A stretch of 64,000 nucleotides of DNA, taken from assembly GCA_963921425.1 (NCBI GenBank), contig OY992834.1, positions 14,634,164 to 14,698,163 of the forward strand, in the 5' to 3' direction. The notes beneath the pieces are model-generated. The model had not been told where the DNA came from and did not search any database. It worked only from the letters and a program-made list of their open reading frames with translations. Shown here piece after piece: positions 22,566 through 33,234 of the stretch; the stretch's first letter is position 1, and each line of letters begins with the position of its first letter. The stretch is from Dryas octopetala (lineage: Eukaryota > Streptophyta > Magnoliopsida > Rosales > Rosaceae). A program made the translations under genes and the position numbers.

Positions 22566-22945
22566 GGGGGTGTATTCAATTGAGATTCTAATAGATTTTA
22601 GAATAATTTAAAAGTCTATAGAAATTTAAGTGTATTCAATTCATAATTTGTTGAATTTCATATAAATCTAGGTGTATTCAATTCAGAATTTTAAGGATTA
22701 CTTTGAAATCTAAGTGCATTCAATTTCTCATGAATTTTGAAGGATTTCATTAAGTGAAAGATTTTGATCAATTTCAAATATAAAACAAAGGTTATGAGAA
22801 TTCTAATATTTTTCCCTTAGATTTTGATAGATTCCATAAAATTTTATAAGAATCCATATAATCAATGAAATTTGTAGAGTCTATAACTCTTTTAAAATCT
22901 ATTAAAATCTTAATTAATTTTTCATCAATTTTACAACAAAGACCT
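22566..22945. mobile_element. MITE-like element with repeated gtattcaatt motif
   Basis: Begins ggggtgtattcaattgagat and contains three further copies of (t/c)gtgtattcaatt or tgcattcaatt, near 22631, 22671 and 22714. The right half has inverted counterparts such as aaaatctattaaaatctt. The right terminus is unclear. It abuts the truncated copia LTR. Confidence 0.5.
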
Positions 22946-23109
22946 TTTTATTTTGCTTAAGAATATAATAAGACTTAAATTAACTATATAGTTAGTAGTT
23001 ACTATAATATAACCTGTATATATAATTATATAGTGTATATTCTCCTATTTATTTTATTAAAAAATTAAAATTGAAATCTGCCAATTAAGTCCAAACGACG
23101 ACTTTAATT

Positions 23110-23314
23110 TACTGTTTCCATTGTCTGTACGGAGATACGTACAGACACACTCACTCCTCGCCTGAAGATCTTAACAGTGGTGTTCGATTCTTCGCTCCGA
23201 ATCAGCGAACCCCCACCGTCCGATCTCCTCCACATTGTTCTTCAGATCCAACTCTCCGGCCGGCCATCTCGACCCTGATCTCCTCTCAACGACTGTATCT
23301 CACTTACAATTCAA
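23110..23314 (+). other. Probable 5' UTR exon of the kelch gene
   Basis: A CT-rich leader without an open frame ends in aattcaag followed by the donor gtacat at 23315. The next acceptor, tacctgcag, directly precedes the start codon at 23960, so the whole 645-bp first intron lies in the leader. Confidence 0.5.
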
Positions 23315-23959
23315 GGTACATTGACCATGTTCTTCTCATTGTCAAAATATGAACACATTTCATTTCATTGTTGTTTGCATCAGTTTTGGATTTGGGCAGT
23401 GTAGTCATTGGTGTAAGAGTCTATCTATTTGTTGAATTATGAATGAATGTGGACACCTTTGTTTGGGTACTGAGAATTTTGAGAAAGGAATTTGGAAATT
23501 CAAGCTTCATTTCACGTGAATTATGATGGGTTGGTTTTGTTGAGCAGAAAGTGAAATGGGTAATTGGATTTTTTTTATTTTTTATTTTACTTAAATTTTA
23601 CTATTTAATTGTTGCTCTGTGCTGGAAAATAGTGAATTCTACTTAAATATGGAATAACTTGATAGTTGAACCAATGCCTAATTATGTGTATGAATCAAAT
23701 GAAGGTTTATAAAGATTCCCTTTTTCTGAACTAAACAGAAAAAAAAAGGGAAGGAAACGGATTGCAGTTTTTCTGATGAGAGTATTGTTAATCAGCTCAG
23801 ATCATCAATATTTTCCTTTTTGTTGCCAATCTCCCACATTCTTATGCTCTCAACATGGAACATGTTCGTTTTCTGTCGAATTATTATACTAGTCCTGTTA
23901 CCCTTTTCTTGATTTAGTATTAACTATTAAGCAATCTAATGCAATTGGGTTACCTGCAG

Positions 23960-24089
23960 ATGGCTGCTATGGGAACAGAAGAGATCAAGAAAGATGTGGA
24001 TGTCAGCAATTGGCAATCAGAACTGGCCCATGACCAGTGGGTATCACTCCCTGTATCTGGTCCAAGACCACCGGCTCGCTACAAGGTAC

Positions 24090-24128
<39 letters not shown>

Positions 24129-27100
24129 TACTTACCATGCTATTTTTGTTTTCACTGTAGCATGCTGCTGCAGTAGTTGATGGAAAACTATACATTATTG
24201 GTGGGAGTCGTAATGGTCGCTATCTATCTGATGTTCAGGTATTGTAGATGCTCATCATCTACTTTTGAATTTTGAGGTCCATCTTTTTGAGTCATGTAAC
24301 ATTGGACTCTTCTTGCAGGTCTTTGACTTTAGAAACTTGTTATGGTCTATTATTAAACTGAAACCAAATTCCGATAAATTTGAGGACAATGGTTTACAGG
24401 AAGTTCTTCCAGCCACTGCTTCTCATAATCTGGTAAGAATTTATGTGCGCAGTTATCTTTTCTGCTTGTGCGCATAATGTGTATAGTTATTTGTTTGTTA
24501 TGTACTATTCTGGTTTGTCTGGCTTCTATGTGTTTGTCTCATAAACAGACATGGTTTTCAGTGGCCACTTAGACAATTTTATTTATGTTTTACCAGGTTA
24601 AGTGGGGAAACAAACTTCTCCTCCTAGGTGGGAATTCAAAGAAATTGTCTGATAACATAATAGGTTTGTTATTTCTTCAACAACCATCTTGTTAGTAAAT
24701 GGATACTGTAATTTTGTGTATCGCTTAAAACCTTATGCCATGTTTATGGACTTGTAGTGTGGTTCATTGATTTGGAAACACATGTCTGTGGCATCTTGGA
24801 GACTTCAGGAAAAGTTCCGGTATGATGGCTGAATCCTTGCTTATCCTTGTGCTTATTGCTTTCAACTGTTTCATTATTTTGTTTTGTTTGTACTTTGTAT
24901 TTATAGTTTTAAAGTTCAGTGAATAATACTTTTCCCCCCTGTGGTATCACTTTGCCTTACTAGTGATTTTTTTGTCAAATTACATGATATATAAACTTTC
25001 CCTAGGCAAGTGTATTTAGCACGCATGCTCTATTCATTCTCACTGTAAAATGTGCCAGAGCAATTTTTGGATGGCAAAGTGATATTAGCACAACCACATG
25101 TTGCAAAGTGAAAATGGACTATACAATGGGGTCTCAATATATAATGTACCAGCTCTAATTTTTCAGCTGTAATATTTTTGATTCGTTCTTTTCTGGTAAA
25201 TGAAACTGGTTATGCTTGTGAATTATCTTTCAGGTAGCTCGTGATGGGCAGTCCACAACACTGGTTGGTTCTAGACTGATAATGTTTGGTGGAGAAGACA
25301 GGAGCAGAAGACTGTTGAATGATGTCAATGTTCTTGATCTAGAGACAATGACTTGGTATGTGGTAGAAACAATGTAAGTATCTATATGCCTTTGTTTAAA
25401 ACTACTTGTGTGCTGTGGTTTTGGAAGAGTTCTGCATTACTTTCTTGTGTTATGATAGGCAGACACCTCCAGCTCCCAGATTCGATCACACAGCTGCAGT
25501 ACATGCAGAACGTTACCTTCTAATTTTTGGCGGTTGTTCTCATGCTACTTTCTTCAATGATCTTCATGTACTGGACTTGCAAGCAGTAAGTTCTTATTGA
25601 TCACTTCAAAATTTATTCTACAAACTGAACATACAAATACACACACAACGGACATTCATAAATTAAAATGTTTTGATTTATTATTTATATGATGACAAGA
25701 GGATTCCTGGGCTAGAAGGTAGGTTGCAGGTTATTGTCCAAATTAATTGCAGAATGTTGTTTGTTGATAATTAATATGCCATCTACCTGTCAAGACAGCA
25801 ACTGTTATCAACAAGTTCTGAGACCATTCTGCAAATTATATTTAAAGAATTAAATAGTTGCCATTCCACATAGGTATTCCTTCAGATTAGTGTTGAAATT
25901 GCTATACATTGTAAGAGCTCTTAATTAAACATGAATATGAGTATTTCAAAATTTTTGCTTCCATACTTCCCCACAACTTGAGGCCTCAATCAAGTGGGAC
26001 AACTTTTTCTTTTCCATATACTCTTGAAATAAAAAGTAGTTAAGCACTCATATGCAGAATATTAAGAAGCACCGTGTACCTTGTTGAGTCTGTCCATTTT
26101 CCCTTTACCAGATACTACACTTCCTGTTGGATGGTTGAGTTTTTGTTGAACTCATCATTTAATGCTTGAGGAGCATAGTTTTAAAGGTTTCCCTTGATAC
26201 CGTAACAAGATTATTACTTCATCCTATACTAGAAATAACCTTTTGTCAGCATAGGTTGCATTACTATTAATCATACGATTTTCAATGCTTTTAAACTGCA
26301 CAAGTTAACTTACCAATTTATTGTAGTAACTTTTTTTTTTTTTTCTTTCCTATCCCACAATTTGCCATTTTGTTGCAGTTGGAGTGGTCCCAACCACAAA
26401 TTCAGGGTGACCTAGTTGCTCCAAGGGCTGGGCATGCTGGTATAACCATTGATGAGAACTGGTATATAGTTGGTGGTGGAGATAACAGAAATGGTATATA
26501 TATGCTTACAAAATCTATACTGAAAATGCCTATGCTCTTTTTATCTACTCTGGTCGCTTTTTTTTTTTTTTTTTAATTTTTAAAATGTATTGATAAATCT
26601 ACTTTGCTAGCTTTTGTAATAGACTGTAAATTTTTACAGGTTGCCCAGAAACCCTGGTATTGAATATGTCTAAGCTAGTCTGGTCAGTGTCAACAAGTGT
26701 GATGCAAAGGGATCCACTCGCTAGTGAGGTCTCTACTTTGTTCCGTCTCAGATTTTGTTTTTTTTTTTTGGTTTTTTTTTTAATCCTATGTAATTCTCTG
26801 ACATTATAGTTTTGATTGAAATTTGGATGACTATCAATTGAGATACAATTTGTCACATAAGTCTATATATTTCTCAGCAAGATGTGCTTTATACACTTCC
26901 CTTATGGACCATGGTTTCTATGTTCATTTGTTCTCAGTCTATATTTGTTAGGGTGGAGTGCCAGTAATCAAATATGACTTGTGTTCCAATTTGTTACATA
27001 AAAGGTTTTACTTCAAATGTTACTGAATATGGTTGAGGATGATGCCTTCTATGTGTAAACATAGAATTTTATTATGTTGGTTTGTACATAATTGATAAAT

Positions 27101-28436
27101 ATGATTTGGAAAACAGGGACTCAGCGTCTGCTCAGTGACTATTGATGGCAAGAAGCATTTGGTTGCCTTTGGTGGCTATAATGGGAACTATAGCAACGAG
27201 GTATCTTATTCAATGGCAGATTTCATATGCATTATTTTTAAGTTTGTATTAGATGAATACAAATTATCTATTAGATTATATATGTGTTAGGCTGTTGGCA
27301 TGTTGAAATTGCATTAGTGTTGGTTTTGTTACCAGTAACTTCCACTGAATCATAATTAAAATTGTCTAATGTGATATGTGGATCTGGTGGCTACTCGAAA
27401 TACATTGGGCCACAGTGACCAACTTCTACATGAAAACAAAGCGGAGTGGTTCATTTTTCAAATGATGTTCATTGTACAATTTGTAACTCCATTCCAATTG
27501 GTTTGGGAGTGGTGCTTGTTTGTAAAAGAAGAAAAAAAATTCATGCTCTAGTATTGTGCAACATACTCATATGTGTTGCAGTATGTCAGTGTAACTTGTT
27601 CTCTTATATCTTTTCTTTGCCTTCTTTTTCTTATAGGTTTTTGTTATGAAACCCAAACCTAGGGACTCATCACAACCCAAGATCTTCCAGTCACCAGCAG
27701 CAGCTGCAGCAGCAGCTTCTGTTACTGCTGCATATGCCATAAGTAAGACAGAAAAATTGGATTTCACAACAGCAGAGTCGAACTCCAATGGAACTGAAAA
27801 CCATCAACAAGATTTCAAAATTGACATAGAGACCCTTACAGAAGAGAAAAGTGTGTTGGAATTGTCACTTGCAGAAGTGCGGACAGGTAATTCTAGGCTC
27901 ACGCAGGAGATTGAAGAAGTCAACAACACTCATGCTGAGTTGTCCAAGGTATGCTCTTTTTGATATATTAGTTACAAAGAAGATCATTTATCTTGTTTTG
28001 GAGATTGAAGAAGCCAACAATACTCATGTTGATTATCTTGTTTTGGAGTTTTTCATCCTTTCAATTCTCTTTCAGGAACTTCATTCAGTCCAAGGGCAAC
28101 TTGTAGCTGAGAGATCAAGATGCTTTAAATTGGAGGTCTCTTCTTCCATCATTTATTTATTTTAGCTGAGTTGGGTCAATTATTCTATGTATCCTTAAAT
28201 GAATTTAACTCATTCCATATAACCAGCTGATTTCTTCTCTGAAATTTTATTTCTAGGCTCAAATCAATGAAGTACAAAAGAAACTGGAATCGATGCAGTC
28301 CATTGAGGATGAGGTTCAGGCACTTCGTGGACAGAAATCTGCATTGGAACGAGATATGGAGCTTGCTTCATCTGTTCAGAGGCAAGGTTCTGGTGGGGTT
28401 TGGCGATGGATCGCTGGGGGTGGTGGTGAAGCATAA
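23960..28436 (+). CDS. Kelch-repeat/coiled-coil protein, ACBP4/5-related without ACB domain
   Basis: Thirteen coding exons join in frame to 517 codons: 23960-24085, 24161-24238, 24319-24432, 24597-24663, 24758-24819, 25234-25373, 25459-25585, 26379-26493, 26640-26728, 27117-27200, 27637-27948, 28076-28135 and 28257-28436. Residues 40-335 hold about six kelch blades (for example YIIGGSRNGRYLSDV, LIFGGCSHATFFNDLHVLDL and LVAFGGYNGNYSNEVFV), which predict a beta-propeller for protein contacts. An alanine-rich linker follows, then a coiled coil over about residues 395-495. The C-terminus is QRQGSGGVWRWIAGGG, closely like the tail of the cytosolic acyl-CoA-binding proteins ACBP4/ACBP5. The N-terminal acyl-CoA-binding domain of those proteins is absent: only about 35 residues precede the first blade. 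Arabidopsis has a similar short homologue (At5g04420, from memory). Function unproven. Confidence 0.88.
24088..24128. repeat. Compound (TA)n(GA)n microsatellite in kelch intron
   Basis: About ten TA units pass directly into about ten GA units, five bases after the splice donor of the first coding exon. The same TA-then-GA arrangement recurs in the ligase intron at 36427-36486. Confidence 0.9.
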
Positions 28437-29211
28437 AAGTTGCAAGGTCAGCGCATGAATTCCTGACAAAAAGAGAAAAAATTAGAAGTCAGTTCCAAAT
28501 ATTGAAATGGGGAATACCTGTATCTGTCATCTGTCACAGGTCTCTCAAGAAGCTCAGGCAGATCTCAGTAGCGGCCTGGTGGAAGATTATGTGAAACTAT
28601 TTGCATTTGGTCAGAAGGACAAATCTTGCAGTGCTTGCTGACCTTGACTACAGTAAGATTTTCTTATTTAGATACACTAAAGGGATGAAAATTATAGTCT
28701 AAGCCGTGAATATACTTCTATATACCAATTTGTTTAGAATCCAGATCCACAATCAGCTACTTGATCATTTTTTAGATCTTCATATTCTTATTCTTGTTTT
28801 ATGGGAAAGTGCCATGTTGGATTCTTTTTGTGGTAATTACACATTGGATCAGTATGATATAGTTGTTCAAAGTCTTTAGATTCTTCTGGCCTCCTTGGAA
28901 AAATAATGATATTTTAATTTTCTTGGCCAATCCGAACCATGTCATTATAATAGTCTTTGATTAACATCATCAGGCAAGTTTTGGAAATATGATCCTGGCG
29001 GATATCTCATCACAGGCTACCGACATAATGGGTGTATACAACCTATATATGGAAATTTTACTCCAAATTCAGCAAGATCAGGTATAATGGAATAGTTGGA
29101 AATTCGTGATGGTCACTGAATTTGAGAAGTGAATGGTACGTTACACTGTAGAAATTGAACCACCATTTTGGGATGAGACTTTGTGTAATGCAAAGATAAT
29201 TAACGTGGAAT
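28437..29211. other. 3' flank of the kelch gene, no gene seen
   Basis: Probably includes the 3' UTR. No coding similarity was seen on either strand. Confidence 0.5.
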
Positions 29212-29552
29212 AGGCTTAATTATTTCTAGGCACCAATCATTCCTTGTATCTCACTTTGTCCTCTAAAACTCATTTTGACCCTTTCGACCCACCTTGCTAC
29301 TTAAACTACGCTGTGTGTTAGGTTCATTTCGTCAAGTTTGTCATCTCTTCCATTAGACAAGTTGATGTTGGGGCCTAGGTTGATGTTGGCGCCTAGGTGA
29401 TTCAATTTTGTTGGGCATTTTACCATCCAGGTGCCATGTCAACTTGGCTAACATAAATAATGCAGTTAGGTGGTAATGTGATCCAAAATGAGTTTCAGAG
29501 GAAAAAGTGTGGACAGGAGGTATATTTCAAGGGTGTACATATAATTAAGCCT
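29212..29552. mobile_element. MITE with ~75-bp terminal inverted repeats
   Basis: The left arm starts aggcttaattattt and continues ...ttgtcctctaaaactcattt. Its inverted copy ends at 29552 (...aatgagtttcagaggaa... to taattaagcct). About 190 bp lie between the arms, without coding capacity. No clear target duplication, so the superfamily is open. Confidence 0.75.
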
Positions 29553-30155
29553 GTTCACTATAGGGCTGTGATGTTTAACCCAAAAAAACCAAAAACCGAC
29601 TTCCGAACCCGAGATGACTGAATGACTTCGGATCGGCGTCGGTCCTGCTTTGTGGCATCCGTTTGGTTCGGTGTCAGCTTCCTCTAAATCAGTTTAGTTA
29701 CCGACCGATTCCATCCCTAATTCACTATGTCATAATACTTGCCTAAGATAATTTGTGTCAATCGCCTAAAGCTTGAGCAATAGATTCCTTGACATAATAG
29801 ATAACATTCCAAAAGTTAATAAAAAAAAAGGCCTTTTTTTTTTGGCCATTAAAGAAAAAAAAGAGGCCTTTTAACCAAACACAGATGTTTTGAAGAATTG
29901 TAGTAAATATTCACAGCAACTTTTGCTAAGGGTTTGACAAATAAAAGACATTCACTAGTAAACATTAAATTAGCAACTCAAATATCCATGGAAGGTCGAA
30001 AATGACCTTTATCATATCCAAATCCATACCAATATAAGACGCATCATAAAATCCGCAATTAATTTTTTAAAAAAGTCATATTTAAGCCTACTCCAAAATG
30101 CTAGATAGATCGCAAATATTCCCCACCAAATTTTATCATGTCCCAATAAACACAA
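29553..30155. other. Intergenic, no gene seen
   Basis: Contains a short block rich in ccgaac/ggttcgg motifs (29590-29700) that looks like repeat debris, and A/T-runs. No gene supported. Confidence 0.4.
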
Positions 30156-30605
30156 TCATTCTGACATTTTGTAGGAAATCCATTCTGAGCGCTCTTCTAG
30201 TGACCATTTTACGAATATATCCTTCATTATTTTATTATCAAGCCAGCCAAGTATTTTAAAGCGAGCACGATTATCCAAGTTTGGAATCTCCTTGATAGCA
30301 TCCCAGCAACAACCACTCTCTCTTAATTCTTTTTTCTCCATTAAGCTACAGATAGCCCCTAAGTTTTTGGCCATTGAATCAAGAGCAAGACACATTCTGT
30401 TTAGAACATCTTGCGTAGTAGCATTCCCTTCATTCTTGGTTCTCTTTCGTTTTTTCTCAACTGTGTTTTTTGTTTTTGAGGAAACCTCAATACTTGTGGC
30501 CTGAGAAAGTAAAGGTGAAGGAGATCGTCCTGGTGATACAGCTTGGTATGATGGTTCATGTTCACCTTGTAAGTCATTTATCCCAACACCTCTGCTTCCA
30601 TCCAT
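30156..30605 (-). CDS. Myb/SANT-like protein fragment (C-terminal part)
   Basis: The open frame of 149 codons starts at the ATG at 30605 (MDGSRGVGINDLQ). It has a Ser/Pro stretch (SPGRSPSPLLSQ), then a basic nuclear-type cluster (KKRKRTK), then a C-terminal module with WDAIKEIPNLDNRARFK, LGWLDNKIMKDIFVK and LEERSEWI. That module is typical of the tail of plant Myb/SANT-like proteins related to PIF/Harbinger transposon Myb-like partners (At2g29880-like). The SANT domain expected upstream is missing, and I found no exon for it between 30.7 and 31.4 kb. It may be a domesticated or truncated gene, or the last exon of a longer one. Confidence 0.5.
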   Translation of the reverse strand: MDGSRGVGINDLQGEHEPSYQAVSPGRSPSPLLSQATSIEVSSKTKNTVEKKRKRTKNEGNATTQDVLNRMCLALDSMAKNLGAICSLMEKKELRESGCCWDAIKEIPNLDNRARFKILGWLDNKIMKDIFVKWSLEERSEWISYKMSE

Positions 30606-30669
30606 CCTATATATATATTCTTGCATCATATATAACACAACACAATTAAAATCAACAAAGAACAAATAT

Positions 30670-31740
30670 CACAATCCAATTGATATCATATTGCATACAT
30701 TAAATTGTGCATTGAATCATATTTAGTTATTTACAGTGGTGAAGTAGAGTAAATCTGATTACCCAAGTTATAATTGGTTTCTCCCTAGTTGTTATCAACG
30801 TGGAATACAAGGAAAGTAGTATAGGGATAAAATTTCATGAAACATAATCGGAGATATATAGGCAAGTTATCTAAAGATTAACGAGAGAGGCAGCCATCCA
30901 AAGATTAAGAAGAAGTGCATAGTTGAAGTTTACATACTTCAAACGAAAAATACTGGTTACTAGAAAAACAGACTTACAATTCACTCATAGACAGTCATAG
31001 TTAGAGATATTTTCTAATGTGGGCAAATATCCTACATGAAAAAACTGAATATTTTGGTCACATCATATATACGAAAATGTGAGTGCCCATGAATCGCTAT
31101 ATACTTAATTAGTGTATAGTCACCAATCGATTAGTGCTCACATCCCATATTAGAGAAAAAATCATTTCCCAAATCTATGCACATTAGATCATAGATACAA
31201 ACCCAATGATGCAATCAAACCAAATTAGTCATCCAAACAAGCATAATTAAACCTCATTTATGCAAATAAAATCTAGCCACTCCTATTTGCTAGGCCTAGG
31301 CGCTCACCACAATTTTTGTTCATAACATGTTCTTTGTGTGTATGAAATAGAAGTTCATAGACGAAAAAGAGAGGCTCTAACCTGTAAGCAATGACGGCGT
31401 TCTAAGTTCTAACCCTTCGAAATGTGCAAGCAGAAGAAGACCTAATTAGCACTAATTGGCTTTCATATTTATAGCTCAACACATACTCCTTCAAAATCCT
31501 CTCAAATCCTACAAAGTCTACAAAACTCTATCATCTCACAATTGAAAACTGCTAGACTTCCCAGTTTCCTGCACTGACTTTTAGAACCCAAAATTCATAA
31601 CCGGGTACAACCCGACCCGGCTATTCCAACCGAGAACCTTCATTTAGCCTGACAAACCCAAACCAAACCCGGACCCGGTTACAATTGTGATTCGGATTAT
31701 TATTTAAAATTTCTTTTTACTTATTAAATAAAATCACATT
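30670..31740. other. Intergenic between divergent Myb-like and PORR genes
   Basis: Probably contains promoters of both flanking genes. There is a GC-richer block of accgg/cccgg motifs near 31600-31690. No other gene seen. Confidence 0.4.
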
Positions 31741-31971
31741 CTGGGTATGTTTCGGTGATCGTCTTCTTGCGTTTTGGGCTTTCGACAATTGCAGCCAGCG
31801 GCGGATGATGTGCAAGCCATGAAGCCAACCACCATTTCCTTCGAAGAGAGCTGTGTAAGTTGGTCATTGCTTTCTTTGCTTCAAGAGTTTGGTTCTTGTT
31901 CGATTTTGAGATGAAGCAATTTCAAAGCTTTTTCAAATTTTGAAGCTCAACCCACCAGAAATTCAGACACC

Positions 31972-33234
31972 ATGAGAGTGTTACAGAGCTTCAAATTCAG
32001 CCTCTTCCAGTCCAAACCCTCCACAATATGCTCACAAGCAAACCCTTTTGGCCCCTTCAGTTCATTTCAACAAAAGAGGTGGAGAAAGCCTGTAATTTCT
32101 GCCCAAACTCGCTTGGAAGACCGAACCAGGGACCCAAAGCTAGACAAACTCACAACCCACCTGAAGAAGCTTGATATCATTCTACAACTCCATGAACTCA
32201 TGTCCAATCGGAAGCGCGGGCCCTTTGTGTCCGTACAGCTAATGTCCCGGTGGAGAAACCTTGTGGGGCTTAATGTTGGCATTGGGGCCTTTGTTCACAA
32301 ATACCCACATGTTTTTGAGGCGTTTACGCACCCGGTTCGACGCAATGTGTGCTGTAGGATCAGTAAGAAAATGGAGGGTTTGATAGAGGAAGAGATGATT
32401 GCTATGAAACAATGGGAGCTGGAAGTTGTTCGGCGTGTGAAGAAGTTGCTGATGATGTCTGTGAGTGGTACTCTTCATATCCATGCTTTGAGGTTGGTTA
32501 GGAGAGAATTGGGTTTGCCTGAGGATTTCAGGGAGTCCGTTCTTGGTAAGTATTCAGAGGACTTTAAGTTGGTTGATTTAGAGGTTGTGGAATTGGTTGG
32601 TAGAGATGAGGATTTGGGTGTGGCTCAAATTGAGGATTGGAGAGAGAAGGAATTTAGAGAGAAGTGGTTGAGTGAGTTCGAGACAAAGTATGCATTCCCT
32701 CTAAATTTTCCAACAGGGTTTAAGATCCAGGCAGGGTGTAGAGATAAGCTGAAGAATTGGCAAAGGCTTCCTTACATGAAGCCTTATGATCGGAAAGAGG
32801 TTGTGCGGATTCGTACTTGTGGAGGGATTGAGAGGTATGAGAAACGAACCGTTGGTATTCTTCATGAGTTCTTGAGTTTGACAGTGGAGAAGATGGTTGA
32901 GGTTGAAAGATTAGCTCACTTTCGGAGGGATTTTGCTTTGGATGTTAATGTTCGTGAGCTTATCTTGAAGCACCCTGGAATTTTTTACATTTCAACCAAA
33001 CGTAATAGTCAAACTGTTTTTCTTAGAGAGGCATATAGTAAAGGGTGCCTGATTGAGTCTAATCCCATACATGATGTTCGGAAGAAAATGTTGGACCTTG
33101 TTTTTCTAGGATGTCGAAATACTAGAGAAATGCCACCTCCAAAGGAAATCAAAGAGTTTAAAGTGGTAGGGGGTGGTACAATGGATGGAAACTGGGTTAT
33201 CCCAATGTTAGAGAACTTGGACAATGAAAGTTGA
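31972..33234 (+). CDS. PORR-domain protein, organellar RNA-binding (RPD1/WTF family)
   Basis: Single-exon gene of 420 codons. The N-terminus (MRVLQSFKFSLFQSKPSTIC) is rich in Ser, Arg and Lys with few acidic residues, consistent with a mitochondrial or plastid presequence. From about residue 50 the PORR domain (plant organelle RNA recognition, formerly DUF860) runs for some 330 residues. It is marked by RDPKLDKLTTHLKKLD, FVHKYPHVFEAF, LGLPEDFRESVLGKY, LPYMKPYD and, near the end, LKHPGIFYISTKRNSQTVFL with EAYSKGCLIE. Family members such as WTF1, WTF9 and RPD1 bind intron RNA and assist group II intron splicing in chloroplasts or mitochondria. I cannot tell which member this is. Confidence 0.9.
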   Translation: MRVLQSFKFSLFQSKPSTICSQANPFGPFSSFQQKRWRKPVISAQTRLEDRTRDPKLDKLTTHLKKLDIILQLHELMSNRKRGPFVSVQLMSRWRNLVGLNVGIGAFVHKYPHVFEAFTHPVRRNVCCRISKKMEGLIEEEMIAMKQWELEVVRRVKKLLMMSVSGTLHIHALRLVRRELGLPEDFRESVLGKYSEDFKLVDLEVVELVGRDEDLGVAQIEDWREKEFREKWLSEFETKYAFPLNFPTGFKIQAGCRDKLKNWQRLPYMKPYDRKEVVRIRTCGGIERYEKRTVGILHEFLSLTVEKMVEVERLAHFRRDFALDVNVRELILKHPGIFYISTKRNSQTVFLREAYSKGCLIESNPIHDVRKKMLDLVFLGCRNTREMPPPKEIKEFKVVGGGTMDGNWVIPMLENLDNES

